From: Paenibacillus thiaminolyticus
GTDB lineage: Bacteria; Bacillota; Bacilli; Paenibacillales; Paenibacillaceae
Assembly (NCBI RefSeq): GCF_007066085.1
Contig: NZ_CP041405.1
Span: 4,295,001-4,359,000, forward strand
DNA length: 64,000 bases
Direction of reading: 5' to 3'
In this document: in pieces, positions 25,344 through 33,572 of the stretch
How positions within the stretch are numbered: the stretch's first letter is position 1
Layout: every line of letters starts with the position of its first letter
Translations under genes and position numbers: made by a program
The notes under the pieces: generated by a model
Databases searched by the model: none
What the model was told of the DNA's origin: nothing
Seen by the model: only the letters and a program-made list of their open reading frames with translations

Positions 25344-26252
25344 TTGTTGGAATTAACGAAATATTTTAGCCCGTATGATGTATGGAGTCCGTTGTTTCTT
25401 GTCTCTTCGGTGCTTATTATCATTCTCTATCTGGGAATTACGGGCCCGTATAGACGAGTGTTCGCCCAGGTTGATCCCGTGCCTATACCCAAGAAGCTCA
25501 TGTTCATTAACGGCGTACTGCTGTTATATTTGGCCCAAGGAGGCCCGCTTAACATCATGAGCCATATGATGCTGACGTTCCATATGCTGATGATGGCCAT
25601 AACGTACATTATTGTGCCGCCGTTGATTTTATTAGGCGTCCCGGCCTGGCTGTGGAAGTATTTGCTTGATCGCAAGCCCTTGCGGTGGTTGAAAGGATTC
25701 ATGCATCCGATTCTTATGGCCGTCCTGTTCAATGCGTTATTCTCGTTCTACCATGTGCCGGCAATACATGATTACGTGATGACGCATTACGCGGTTCATG
25801 TCGTCTATTATATTGTTCTGTTCATCGCGTCCATGATCATGTGGTGGCCAATTGTCGTGCCGGTCCCGGAGTGGGTTATTCTGAGCGACGTCAAGAAAAT
25901 GGGCTATATTTTCTTGAACGGCATGCTGATTACGCCAGCGTGCGCGCTTATTATTTTTGCGAGCGAGCCATTGTATGCGACTTATGTGGACAAGGAAACG
26001 TGGATCCAAGCGATGGGTTACTGCCTTACCGGCGATCCGAGCAAGCTGCTGGCCGCTTTTGACGGCCCTGAATTTTTCAACTGGTTCTCGCCGGAGGAGG
26101 ATCAGCAGCTCGGAGGCGTCATTATGAAGCTGGTGCAAGAGATTATGTTCGGCTGCATTCTGTATTATGTCTTCATTCATTGGTACCGTAGAGAAAGCAA
26201 AGAGGATGACGATATTGTGGACACTCTTCCGGATGGGCAGCTCCATTCATAG
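25344..26252 (+). CDS. ctaG: Cytochrome c oxidase assembly factor CtaG
   Basis: A 302-residue, seven-helix membrane protein of the caa3_CtaG family, required for active caa3 oxidase in B. subtilis and thought to help copper delivery to subunit I. Motifs include LFINGVLLLYLAQGGP-like helix 2, HMMLTFHMLMM and MWWPIVVPVPEW. The start is TTG at 25344 with AAGGAG 10 nt upstream; an ATG 10 nt earlier is out of frame. It follows ctaF in the same order as in Bacillus. Confidence 0.93.
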   Translation: MLELTKYFSPYDVWSPLFLVSSVLIIILYLGITGPYRRVFAQVDPVPIPKKLMFINGVLLLYLAQGGPLNIMSHMMLTFHMLMMAITYIIVPPLILLGVPAWLWKYLLDRKPLRWLKGFMHPILMAVLFNALFSFYHVPAIHDYVMTHYAVHVVYYIVLFIASMIMWWPIVVPVPEWVILSDVKKMGYIFLNGMLITPACALIIFASEPLYATYVDKETWIQAMGYCLTGDPSKLLAAFDGPEFFNWFSPEEDQQLGGVIMKLVQEIMFGCILYYVFIHWYRRESKEDDDIVDTLPDGQLHS

Positions 26253-26307
26253 AATTGGTTTATAATAATAGGAAAGTCTGAATTGAGGTAGAGGAGGCAT
26301 ACCATTC

Positions 26308-26769
26308 GTGGATTTGTATAATCTTATGCCTGCGGTAAGCACGACATTTATCGTCATTAGTGCGATTCTGGTCGCGATCGGCTGGGCGCTTATTATCAAG
26401 GGCAAGCGCGAGGCGCACAAGAAGACGATGATCGCGGCAGCCGTAGCCGCCCTTCTGTTCTTTATCATCTACGTGTCACGAACTATATTTGTAGGCAACA
26501 CATCCTGGGGCGGCCCTGAAGGATTAAAGACGATCTATCTCATTTTCCTGCTGTTCCATATTGTGCTCGCTACCGTGGCGGCCGTATTCGGCATAACGAC
26601 ATTAGTCAGCGGATTCCGGTCCAAATTCAAGCTGCACCGCAAAATCGGGAAAATCACCTCGATCATCTGGTTCATTACAGCCATCACCGGCGTTACCGTA
26701 TATACGCTTCTTTATATACTGTACCCAGGTGGCCACACGAAGCCGGTCATCGATGCGATCTTTGGCTAG
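26308..26769 (+). CDS. DUF420 membrane protein (CtaM/YozB family)
   Basis: A 153-residue protein with four membrane helices, starting at a GTG (GTGGATTTGTATAAT) after GTAGAGGAGG. The sequence MDLYNLMPAVSTTFIVISAI and the helix-4 FKLHRKIGKITSIIWFITAITG fit DUF420. The family includes S. aureus CtaM, needed for maturation of a heme-copper oxidase, and B. subtilis YozB. Its place at the end of the cta operon supports an oxidase-assembly role. Two terminators follow. Confidence 0.88.
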   Translation: MDLYNLMPAVSTTFIVISAILVAIGWALIIKGKREAHKKTMIAAAVAALLFFIIYVSRTIFVGNTSWGGPEGLKTIYLIFLLFHIVLATVAAVFGITTLVSGFRSKFKLHRKIGKITSIIWFITAITGVTVYTLLYILYPGGHTKPVIDAIFG

Positions 26770-26782
26770 GTACGCGATCAAG

Positions 26783-26828
26783 CCCTTATGCTTGCTTCCG
26801 TTGAGGGGAGCACGGCATAAGGGTATTT
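26783..26828 (+). terminator. Terminator of the cta operon
   Basis: CCCTTATGC (26783-26791) pairs with GCATAAGGG (26815-26823), followed by TATTTT. Confidence 0.65.
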
Positions 26829-26838
26829 TCTCCTGTCA

Positions 26839-26886
26839 AGCATTCCGCGCGAACGAAGATTCCTCGCCCGGGATGCTTTTTTTATA
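26839..26886 (+). terminator. Second terminator after the cta operon
   Basis: AAGCATTCC (26839-26847) pairs with GGGATGCTT (about 26870-26878), followed by a run of T. It insulates the next operon. Confidence 0.7.
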
Positions 26887-26924
26887 GGTGTCAACCCGAA
26901 GCCGCATATCATCGGAATCGTGCC

Positions 26925-26954
26925 TTGACAATAAAATGGCGAAGTGATTATACT
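26925..26954 (+). promoter_or_regulatory. Promoter of the YtrA-type ABC operon
   Basis: TTGACA (26925-26930), 18-bp spacer, TATACT (26949-26954). It drives the membrane protein, GntR regulator and ABC genes that follow. Confidence 0.75.
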
Positions 26955-26975
26955 GTGTATAAGGATATAAACAGT
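26952..26975 (+). promoter_or_regulatory. Inverted-repeat operator, probably for the YtrA-type regulator
   Basis: ACTGTGTATA and TATAAACAGT, separated by 4 nt, are inverted repeats matching at 9 of 10 positions. The site covers the -10 end and the start of transcription, an ideal position for repression. It is of the size expected for a dimeric GntR-family protein, one of which is encoded at 27859. Confidence 0.65.
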
Positions 26976-27068
26976 AAGCACAGTGCTGCAAGGAGGCAGC
27001 AGCTTCAAGATACAAGACACGAGGTTGTTCACATGTTATGGATGGATACGAGAAGCGAGGGGATATCG

Positions 27069-27800
27069 GTGAATAAGCAGTTGAAGGATGCGTGGATGCT
27101 GGTCAAGACAGACCTGCTTCGCTTTAAATGGGGAGCGCTGTTCACCTTGCTGTTCAGTGGTTATATGGGGGCTATCTCGACGCTGATGCTGAACGGCTTG
27201 TTGAAATCGGATCAGGAGGGCGATACTTTAGTTCTCCGGGCGGTTTTTGATTTTGTCTACCTCCTCACCTTGCCGAATTTGGGCTTCTTTCTCTCTCGGC
27301 GGAACACGCGCTATTTGCAGGAGGATTCTTATACGAAATGGATGAGGAAGCTGCGCATTCTGCCGATTGATGTGGGTACGATCGCCTTATCACGCTATAT
27401 GATGCTGGCGGTTGCCTTCGTTCTGAATATGACAGTGTTCTTCACCTTCCAGCTGATGCTCAGCGACAGTCTGCAATCGGCCTTCTCGCCGCTGTCGCTC
27501 GTCGCCTATGTGCTCGTTCTGACCGCGTACTCCTTCGTGGTTCAGACGGTTTACATCCAGTTTGAACTGGGCAAGCATGCCGGGGGCTACCTGCGACTCG
27601 TCTTTCTTGTCATGTTCATCATACTGGCCCTCTCTGTTATCGTGGCCTTGTCCGGGGGAAGCATGATGATGGCCGTTATCTATATCGCCAAGTATTATCC
27701 GTGGGTAAGCGGCTTGATCGCCGCAGGCGTCATTGTCCAGGCGTTGGTTATCGGCATGGCAATCACCCGGAACACGATTCGCAATCGGGAACTCGATTAG
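27069..27800 (+). CDS. Integral membrane protein of a YtrA-type ABC operon
   Basis: A protein of about 243 residues with five or six membrane helices and no family signature I can name. It starts MNKQLKDAWMLVKTDLLRFKWG, the usual opening of ABC-2-like permeases. The GTG at 27069 is preferred (GAGGGG 6 nt upstream); an ATG at 27032 would add 12 residues but has a poor site. It is the first gene of the operon and probably a membrane partner of the ATPase at 28271. Confidence 0.72.
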   Translation: MNKQLKDAWMLVKTDLLRFKWGALFTLLFSGYMGAISTLMLNGLLKSDQEGDTLVLRAVFDFVYLLTLPNLGFFLSRRNTRYLQEDSYTKWMRKLRILPIDVGTIALSRYMMLAVAFVLNMTVFFTFQLMLSDSLQSAFSPLSLVAYVLVLTAYSFVVQTVYIQFELGKHAGGYLRLVFLVMFIILALSVIVALSGGSMMMAVIYIAKYYPWVSGLIAAGVIVQALVIGMAITRNTIRNRELD

Positions 27801-27858
27801 ACGGGCAAGCTCTGTAATGCAACGATACCACTATGAAGAGTCAGGGGGTGGGCAGGCG

Positions 27859-28248
27859 GTGTTCATACCGATCAACATTGATGAGAACAGCTCGGAACCG
27901 TTATATGCGCAGATTACGAATCAACTGCGCGCGTTGATTTTGAGCGGTTATCTGGATGAAGGGATGCTGCTGCCGTCGATTCGTGAATTTGCCCACCAAT
28001 TGCGGTGCAGCGTCATTACGGTCCGAAGAGTGTATCAGGATCTGGAGGCGGAAGGGCTGCTGCGGACGAGGCAGGGAACGGGGACGTTCGTTGCTCCGGT
28101 CGGGGCCGGCGAGCGGGAGCGCTACCGCAAGCAAGCCGTGGAAGACGCGCTCTTGGAAGCAATCGAGGCCGCTATTCGGGTGGAGATGTCCGTGGCAGAG
28201 CTAACGCACATACTAGAGGACCTGATCCGGCAGAAGCAGATGAAGTAA
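27859..28248 (+). CDS. GntR-family regulator, YtrA subfamily
   Basis: A 129-residue regulator with an N-terminal winged helix (PLYAQITNQLRALILSGYLDEGMLLPSIREFAHQLRCSVITVRRVYQDLEAEG; then LLRTRQGTGTFV) and only a short helical tail for dimerisation. This is the YtrA subfamily, which autoregulates ABC operons induced by cell-wall antibiotics. The start is GTG at 27859 (GGGGGTGGG upstream); alignment of MFIPINIDENSSEPLYAQI with YtrA supports it over an ATG at 27817. It probably binds the inverted repeat at 26952. Confidence 0.87.
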   Translation: MFIPINIDENSSEPLYAQITNQLRALILSGYLDEGMLLPSIREFAHQLRCSVITVRRVYQDLEAEGLLRTRQGTGTFVAPVGAGERERYRKQAVEDALLEAIEAAIRVEMSVAELTHILEDLIRQKQMK

Positions 28249-28270
28249 TCCGGAATAAGGAGAGAATGCG

Positions 28271-29152
28271 ATGAATACCGAGCCGGTCATAGTATTGAAG
28301 GACGTGGTGAAGCGCAGGGAACGGCTGCAAATTGGACCGTTGAACATACAGATTCCCTTGGGCTGCGTCACCGCAATTGTGGGAACGAACGGGGCCGGGA
28401 AGTCGACGCTGATGGGCATGTTCATGGGCTTCATTAAGCCGGACAGCGGCACCGTTGCGCTCTTCCAGGAGGTCAATCAACCGGAGCCGGACACGTCTGT
28501 CAAGGCCCGCATCGGTTATGTGGCGGAGAGCCCCAATTCGGAGGAGGATGATCTCACCGCGGAAGCGGCGGCATCCTTCAACGCCTACTGGTATGAGCGT
28601 TGGGATTGGAAGTTGTACCATCATCTGATGGCCCGGTACGATATCCCCCCGAAGACGAAGCTCAAGAAGCTGTCCAAAGGGATGCGCCGCAAGCTCGATC
28701 TCATCCTGGCCATCTGCCCGCAGCCGGATCTCCTGCTGCTGGATGAGCCGTCTTCCGGCTTCGATCCGATTTCATGGCGGATGATGATCGAAGATTTGAA
28801 TTCGTATTTGGCAGAAGGGCAGCGTTCCGTTGTCATTGCGACGCATATTATCGAGGAAGTGAAGCGGCTGGCCGATTATATTCTGTTCCTGCACAAGGGT
28901 CAGGTGCTGCTCGTGATCGAGAAGGATGCTCTGTTCGATGCCTGGAAGGAATTCTGGGTAGAAGGGGAGGCCGGGGATTATGCCGGCGTTCCGGGCGTGG
29001 TCAAGGTGATTCAGGAGCGGAACGGGGTGCGGCTGATTGCCAGTCAGGCGGATCAGGCCGATGCATTCCTAGAGGAGAATGGGGTTATTCCGCGGCAGAC
29101 GGCCGGCATCGAGCTGGATGATATTCTGGCGTATTTAATCGAGTTGAATTAG
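28271..29152 (+). CDS. ABC transporter ATP-binding protein (YtrB/BcrA type)
   Basis: A 293-residue ATPase. Walker A is VGTNGAGKSTL (about residue 38), the signature is LSKGMRRKLDLILAI and Walker B is LLLLDEPSSGFDP. The extra C-terminal ~70 residues are typical of ABC-2 exporters of the BcrA/YtrB kind. AAGGAGAG precedes the ATG. It follows the GntR gene by 22 bp and presumably powers the membrane protein at 27069. Confidence 0.9.
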   Translation: MNTEPVIVLKDVVKRRERLQIGPLNIQIPLGCVTAIVGTNGAGKSTLMGMFMGFIKPDSGTVALFQEVNQPEPDTSVKARIGYVAESPNSEEDDLTAEAAASFNAYWYERWDWKLYHHLMARYDIPPKTKLKKLSKGMRRKLDLILAICPQPDLLLLDEPSSGFDPISWRMMIEDLNSYLAEGQRSVVIATHIIEEVKRLADYILFLHKGQVLLVIEKDALFDAWKEFWVEGEAGDYAGVPGVVKVIQERNGVRLIASQADQADAFLEENGVIPRQTAGIELDDILAYLIELN

Positions 29153-29166
29153 GAGGTTCGAAGCGA

Positions 29167-30072
29167 ATGAAGCCATTGGAGTTGAAGCAAGTCGTGAAGC
29201 AGTATGGGGACAAGACGGCCGTCAACGGTTTGAGTCTGGACGTCGAAGAGGGGGAAATTTACGGTCTGCTCGGGGCGAACGGCGCGGGGAAGACGACGAC
29301 GATGCGCATGGTGCTCGGTCTTATTTACCCGGATGGAGGAGAGATCCGTTATAACGGCAAGCCGTTCCATACCGAGCTGCAGCGCACGCTGGGGTACTTG
29401 CCGGAAGAGCGGGGCATGTATCCGAAGATTCGGGTAAGCGATCAGGTGACCTACTTGGCGCAATTGCGCGGAATGCCGCGCAAGGAAGCGGACCGGAATC
29501 TCAAATATTGGCTGGAACGCTTCAATGTGCCGGAGAACTACAACAAGAAGATTGAGGAACTGTCCAAAGGGAATCAGCAAAAGATCGGGTTCATCGCCGC
29601 CATCGTGCATAAGCCGAAGCTGCTCATTCTGGATGAGGCCTTCAGCGGACTTGACCCGGTCAATGTCGAACTGCTGAAGGAGACCGTCAAGGAGCTTCGC
29701 GACCAAGGCACGAGTATCCTGTTTTCGACCCACCGGATGGAGCATGTCGAGGAGCTGTGCCGCAATGTGACGATTTTACAGAAAGGCAATGCAGTCGTCC
29801 AAGGCTCGCTGCGGGAGTTGAAGTCCCGTTACCCGCGGGAACAAGTGCTGCTTCGTACGGCTGGGGAAGTGGAAGGGCTCGGTTCGATTCCGGGAGTAGC
29901 CGACGTGAACCGGACGGAGGAAGGTTACCGGATTCGGATCAGCGACGAGGCTGCGGCGCAGGGGATTTTGCAGAAAGCGCTCGCCCAAGGTCCAATTCAG
30001 CATTTCGAAGTGAAGGAGCCGACCTTGAACGAAATCTTCATCAAGGCGGTAGGAGGTGATTCGAATGAATAA
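29167..30072 (+). CDS. ABC transporter ATP-binding protein (NatA/YhaQ type)
   Basis: A 301-residue ATPase with Walker A LLGANGAGKTTTMRM, a divergent signature ELSKGNQQKIGFIAAI and Walker B LLILDEAFSGLDPVN. Here Glu-Ala replaces the usual Glu-Pro. A DUF4162-like C-terminal domain (VLLRTAGEVEGLGSIPGV...) is typical of NatA/YhaQ. Its end overlaps the permease start, so the two form an exporter. NatAB exports sodium in B. subtilis; substrate here unproven. Confidence 0.9.
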   Translation: MKPLELKQVVKQYGDKTAVNGLSLDVEEGEIYGLLGANGAGKTTTMRMVLGLIYPDGGEIRYNGKPFHTELQRTLGYLPEERGMYPKIRVSDQVTYLAQLRGMPRKEADRNLKYWLERFNVPENYNKKIEELSKGNQQKIGFIAAIVHKPKLLILDEAFSGLDPVNVELLKETVKELRDQGTSILFSTHRMEHVEELCRNVTILQKGNAVVQGSLRELKSRYPREQVLLRTAGEVEGLGSIPGVADVNRTEEGYRIRISDEAAAQGILQKALAQGPIQHFEVKEPTLNEIFIKAVGGDSNE

Positions 30073-31336
30073 TGTATGGACGGTTATCGGATTTACGCTG
30101 CGAACCAAGTTAATGACCAAATCGTTTCTCATCTCGACCCTCGTTCTGGCTCTGCTGATTAGCGTGGGCGCCAATGTTCCGTACTTTATCTCATTATTTT
30201 CGAAAAACGAGCCCGCGACAATCGGTGTCGTCTCCGGACCGCATCCGGACATTGCGAAGTCGCTGATGGACCATTATGCCAAGCAGGAGAAGGCAGACTT
30301 TCGCTTCGTGCCGTATACGGATGCGACGGAGGAGCAATTGAAGAAGGATGTGCAGGCCGGGAAGATCGAAGGGTATATTATGTTCGAGGACAAGGCGAAG
30401 GGGGAATTTCCGCTCGTCGTCTATTCCGGGAAAGACGGACTTGGCATGGAGAAGGAATCAAAGCTGACGGGCACGCTCACGCTGATTAAGACAGAGTGGC
30501 TGGTCAAGGATTCGCTGACTCCGGAGCAGATCGCCCAATTGAACCAGCCGGTTCAAGTCGAGAACAAGACGATCCTGAAGGATGGAGCCAATGCCGGCGA
30601 AGAGGAGAACCCTGCGAAGAAGGGGGTATCGATCGTGGTCGTCACCGTGCTCATCATTTTGTTCTTCATGACGAATACAATGACGGGGAATATGATCGCG
30701 TCCGAGGTTACGCAGGAGAAGAGCTCGCGCATTATGGAGATTCTCATTACGAGCGTATCTCCGCTCGCCCAGATGTTCGGGAAGATTATCGGGATGTTCA
30801 TCCTCGGATTGATGCAGGTTGTGCTCTTCTTCCTCGTCATGATCGGGAATCTGATGCTGCCGCATAACAATGCGCCGCTGAAGGCCATTAACTTCGATAT
30901 GTCGATGATCGATTGGAATGTCGTAGGCGGCGGTTTGCTGCTCTACGTATTGGGCTATTTCCTGTACGCGACCTTGTTCGCGGCGGTTGGCTCGATCGTT
31001 AGCCGGACAGAAGATCTTGGCCAAGCGATTATGCCGATTACGATGCTGACGTTGGCGGCGTTCTATATTGCCATCTTCAGCGTCTCGACGCCGAATTCGC
31101 TGCTGGTGAAGATTTCTTCCTTTATTCCGTTCTTTACTCCGACCTCGATGCTGCTGCGCCTTGGCGCAGGCGAGGTAGCCTGGTGGGAGTTCGGGACATC
31201 GATCGTTATCCTGCTCGTCTCGGTCTTCGTGTTCGGCTGGCTGGCGGCGAAGATCTACCGCACCGGCGTCCTGATGTACGGCAAGCGCCCGTCGTGGAAA
31301 GAGATCCGTAAGGCGATGAAGGCGTACAAGATCTAA
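30065..31336 (+). CDS. ABC-2 family permease (NatB/YhaP type)
   Basis: A 423-residue exporter permease. One N-terminal helix (about 18-40) is followed by a large extracytoplasmic domain (about 45-185) and five more helices in the C-half, with NTMTGNMIASEVTQEKSSRIMEILITSVSP as the signature loop. It pairs with the ATPase at 29167. The ATG at 30065 lies 8 nt after AGGAGG, whereas the longer GTG start at 30056 overlaps that site. A strong terminator closes the operon. Confidence 0.9.
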   Translation: MNNVWTVIGFTLRTKLMTKSFLISTLVLALLISVGANVPYFISLFSKNEPATIGVVSGPHPDIAKSLMDHYAKQEKADFRFVPYTDATEEQLKKDVQAGKIEGYIMFEDKAKGEFPLVVYSGKDGLGMEKESKLTGTLTLIKTEWLVKDSLTPEQIAQLNQPVQVENKTILKDGANAGEEENPAKKGVSIVVVTVLIILFFMTNTMTGNMIASEVTQEKSSRIMEILITSVSPLAQMFGKIIGMFILGLMQVVLFFLVMIGNLMLPHNNAPLKAINFDMSMIDWNVVGGGLLLYVLGYFLYATLFAAVGSIVSRTEDLGQAIMPITMLTLAAFYIAIFSVSTPNSLLVKISSFIPFFTPTSMLLRLGAGEVAWWEFGTSIVILLVSVFVFGWLAAKIYRTGVLMYGKRPSWKEIRKAMKAYKI

Positions 31337-31410
31337 GCTCTGTGGGTAACGGTAATAGTCGAGACAGATTTGGTGGATAACTGAGAGGGTATAGGTTTGA
31401 GACAAGTTTT

Positions 31411-31453
31411 AAACCAGTAGAAGCAAAATTTCCTTGTTTCTACTGGTTTTTTC
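31411..31453 (+). terminator. Rho-independent terminator
   Basis: AAACCAGTAGAA pairs with TTCTACTGGTTT, followed by T-rich sequence. It ends the ABC operon and may also serve the convergent transporter gene. Confidence 0.88.
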
Positions 31454-31496
31454 TTTGCCAATTCCGTGTTGAGCGTGGGATGGGAGCCAAAAATGT

Positions 31497-32357
31497 TCAT
31501 ATTAGCAACAACAAGGTACCAAGAATAATCAAGATGAAACCTGCAAAAGCCTTCATAGACAATTTTTCTTTCAAAACAATATAAGCAAAGATGATCGTCA
31601 CGATGATACTCAATTTGTCAATGGGCACGACAATACTTGCCTGTCCTTCTTGCAATGCCTTGAAATAAAACAGCCAGGACATTCCGGTGGCCAAACCTGA
31701 CAATGTAATGAAAATCCAGCTTTTTTTATCGATTTCTTTGATGCCATTCTGTTTTTTGGTGGCAAATACAATCAACCAAGCCATGATCAGCACGACAATC
31801 GTTCGTATGGCGGTGCCTAAATTGGAATCAACATCCTCGATCCCGACTTTCCCTAATATAGCGGTGATTGCTGCGAAAAAAGCAGATAGTCCAGCGTACC
31901 AAATCCATTTCCTGCTCCTGTCGGCGGATTGCTCAACGTCTTGTTTTTGTATCATCATATACGTTCCAATACCGATCGTCGCCATACTGATCATTTTTAA
32001 TATCGTGACCGGCTCGCCCAGCATGATGATCGCGAAGAGCATCGTAATAACCGTGCTTGATTTATCAATTGGAACGACAACATTAACATTTCCTAATTGA
32101 AGCGCTCTGAAGTAGAAAATCCAAGAAGCGCCAGTCGTCATCCCTGATAAAATAAGATAGACAAGGGAATTCAAGCTGATGTCGTAAAGAGTATGGTGAA
32201 TGTTTCCCGCAAATACAATGATCCAGGCAAAAATGACAACAATCCCGGTCCTGAGGGCGGTAGCCAGGTTGGAATCAGTATTTTGAATTCCGATTTTAGC
32301 AAGAATAGAAGTAATACCGGCAAACAGCGCCGCACCAAAAGCATAGATGACCCACAT
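31497..32357 (-). CDS. EamA/DMT-family transporter
   Basis: A 286-residue, ten-helix transporter built of two homologous halves: residues about 1-137 and 150-286 both contain SxLAKIGI.(N/E)DxDSNL.TA(L/I)RT and a later SWxFYF(R/K)ALQ.G...VVPIDK motif. This internal duplication is the EamA hallmark. Substrate unknown (metabolite or drug export). GGAGG lies 8 nt before the ATG. Composition is more AT-rich than the neighbours, so transfer is possible. A perfect Fur box lies 138 bp upstream of its start. Confidence 0.87.
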   Translation of the reverse strand: MWVIYAFGAALFAGITSILAKIGIQNTDSNLATALRTGIVVIFAWIIVFAGNIHHTLYDISLNSLVYLILSGMTTGASWIFYFRALQLGNVNVVVPIDKSSTVITMLFAIIMLGEPVTILKMISMATIGIGTYMMIQKQDVEQSADRSRKWIWYAGLSAFFAAITAILGKVGIEDVDSNLGTAIRTIVVLIMAWLIVFATKKQNGIKEIDKKSWIFITLSGLATGMSWLFYFKALQEGQASIVVPIDKLSIIVTIIFAYIVLKEKLSMKAFAGFILIILGTLLLLI

Positions 32358-32494
32358 TTATAAATCCTCCAAATAATATATCTATACAAGTCTCTCATTC
32401 AGCACCAGAATGCCGGGCTCCACACCTGGTTCAGCCTTAAATCTCGGCTGGCAGCGGTGAAGTTGGATAAGAGTATATTGATTCTTTCTATAAT

Positions 32495-32509
32495 TGATAA
32501 TGATTATCA
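32495..32509. promoter_or_regulatory. Perfect Fur box
   Basis: TGATAATGATTATCA matches the Bacillus 7-1-7 Fur consensus TGATAATNATTATCA exactly, in an AT-rich promoter-like stretch (TATAAT at 32489-32494 and 32511-32516). It lies between the DMT transporter (start 32357, minus strand) and the broken exporter gene (start 32838, plus strand); either could be the target. Confidence 0.8.
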
Positions 32510-32837
32510 TTATAATTGAAGTACAGGGAGTTGGGAAGAGGATGTTGGGATTATGGCAAGCTTACTTATGAGCTTACAGACTCCATTCGCCAATACTCAT
32601 CCAGAACCGTTAAGTTATAGGCTGCCGTAAGCTTGGGAATGGCACTTGGCTAACTCTTCGGAGTCAAACGTATCCCCTTTGCGCAGCTTCCATGTTTTCT
32701 TTCCGGGAGACCGTCAAGTCAAACTTGTATGATAAGTCCTGCCTTGTGAATCTGCAGCAGTTGTGCGAGACTGAAGTCTGCACCAAGGACACGAACGAGC
32801 CTCATGCAGAGGCGCAGTATGTGGGGGGGAGAGAAGG
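32510..32837. other. Intergenic stretch with no intact gene
   Basis: Only short frames are present. One minus-strand frame (about 32624-32715) gives a protein-like fragment (KTWKLRKGDTFDSEELAKCH) bounded by stops, perhaps a gene remnant, but I cannot assign it. GGGGGGGAGAGAAGG just before 32838 is the ribosome-binding site of the next gene. Confidence 0.35.
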
Positions 32838-33314
32838 ATGGATTTTATTTTTAATGTGTTGGAAAACGTGAAAGAGGCCAATGTGCTGCTGCAATCGGCA
32901 GCTGTGTTTGTCGTCTCGATGATTCCTTTTCTGGAAGGATATGTAGCTGCGCCAATCGGCGTTATGCTTGGGATTTCGCCAATTCCGGTCATAGCTGCAG
33001 CGCTGATCGGGAACTGGTTGTCCATCATGCTCATTATTGTTCTGCATGGCAAATGGAGTAGCGGCAGGCAGGGAATGAGAAGCGGAAAGCGAATGGAGCG
33101 TGCCCGGAAGATATTCGGAAAATATGGCGTTCCGGGCGTGGCGTTGATCGGTCCGCTAGTATTTGGCCATCATATTGGCGCGTTCATTTCGCTGGTCTCG
33201 GGGGCGCCCAAGGGCTATGTGACCTTGTGGCAGACTATAGCCGTTGCCGTATAGACGGTCGGCGCGGGCGCATTGGCTATGCTGGGCATCGATATCGTCA
33301 GTCAACCAAGATAG
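32838..33314 (+). pseudogene. Small multidrug-export-type membrane protein, interrupted by an in-frame stop
   Basis: The frame gives 138 residues (MDFIFNVLENVKEANVLLQ..., FLEGYVAAPIGVMLGISP, GVPGVALIGPLVFGHHIGAF) that look like the small multidrug export protein family: glycine- and alanine-rich helices plus the GxPGVxLxGPL core. A TAG at 33252-33254 ends it, yet the same frame continues for 19 codons (TVGAGALAMLGIDIVSQPR) to a second stop. That continuation is the expected last helix, so a TGG-to-TAG type change is likely. The product may still be partly functional, or the stop may be a sequencing error. Confidence 0.6.
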
Positions 33315-33572
33315 CTGGCGAGATGGCGCATGGGCCGCAGGCTTTTTTTATTTTGTAAAATGAGAAACAGGTTATTGCCAAATGGATGAACAAAGGTTAC
33401 AGTAATAAAGCAAGTCGTTCATGTTATGATTGAACCTATCGTTTTTCGTAGGAGGGGAGAGGAAATAGCAGCATTGTACATAAGATAAGGGGTATTATGA
33501 TGAAATTTTGTAAAGACACTCGTATCATTTGATTGCCGAAATGGGATTGAAGACAACGGGAGGGTTGCTGGA

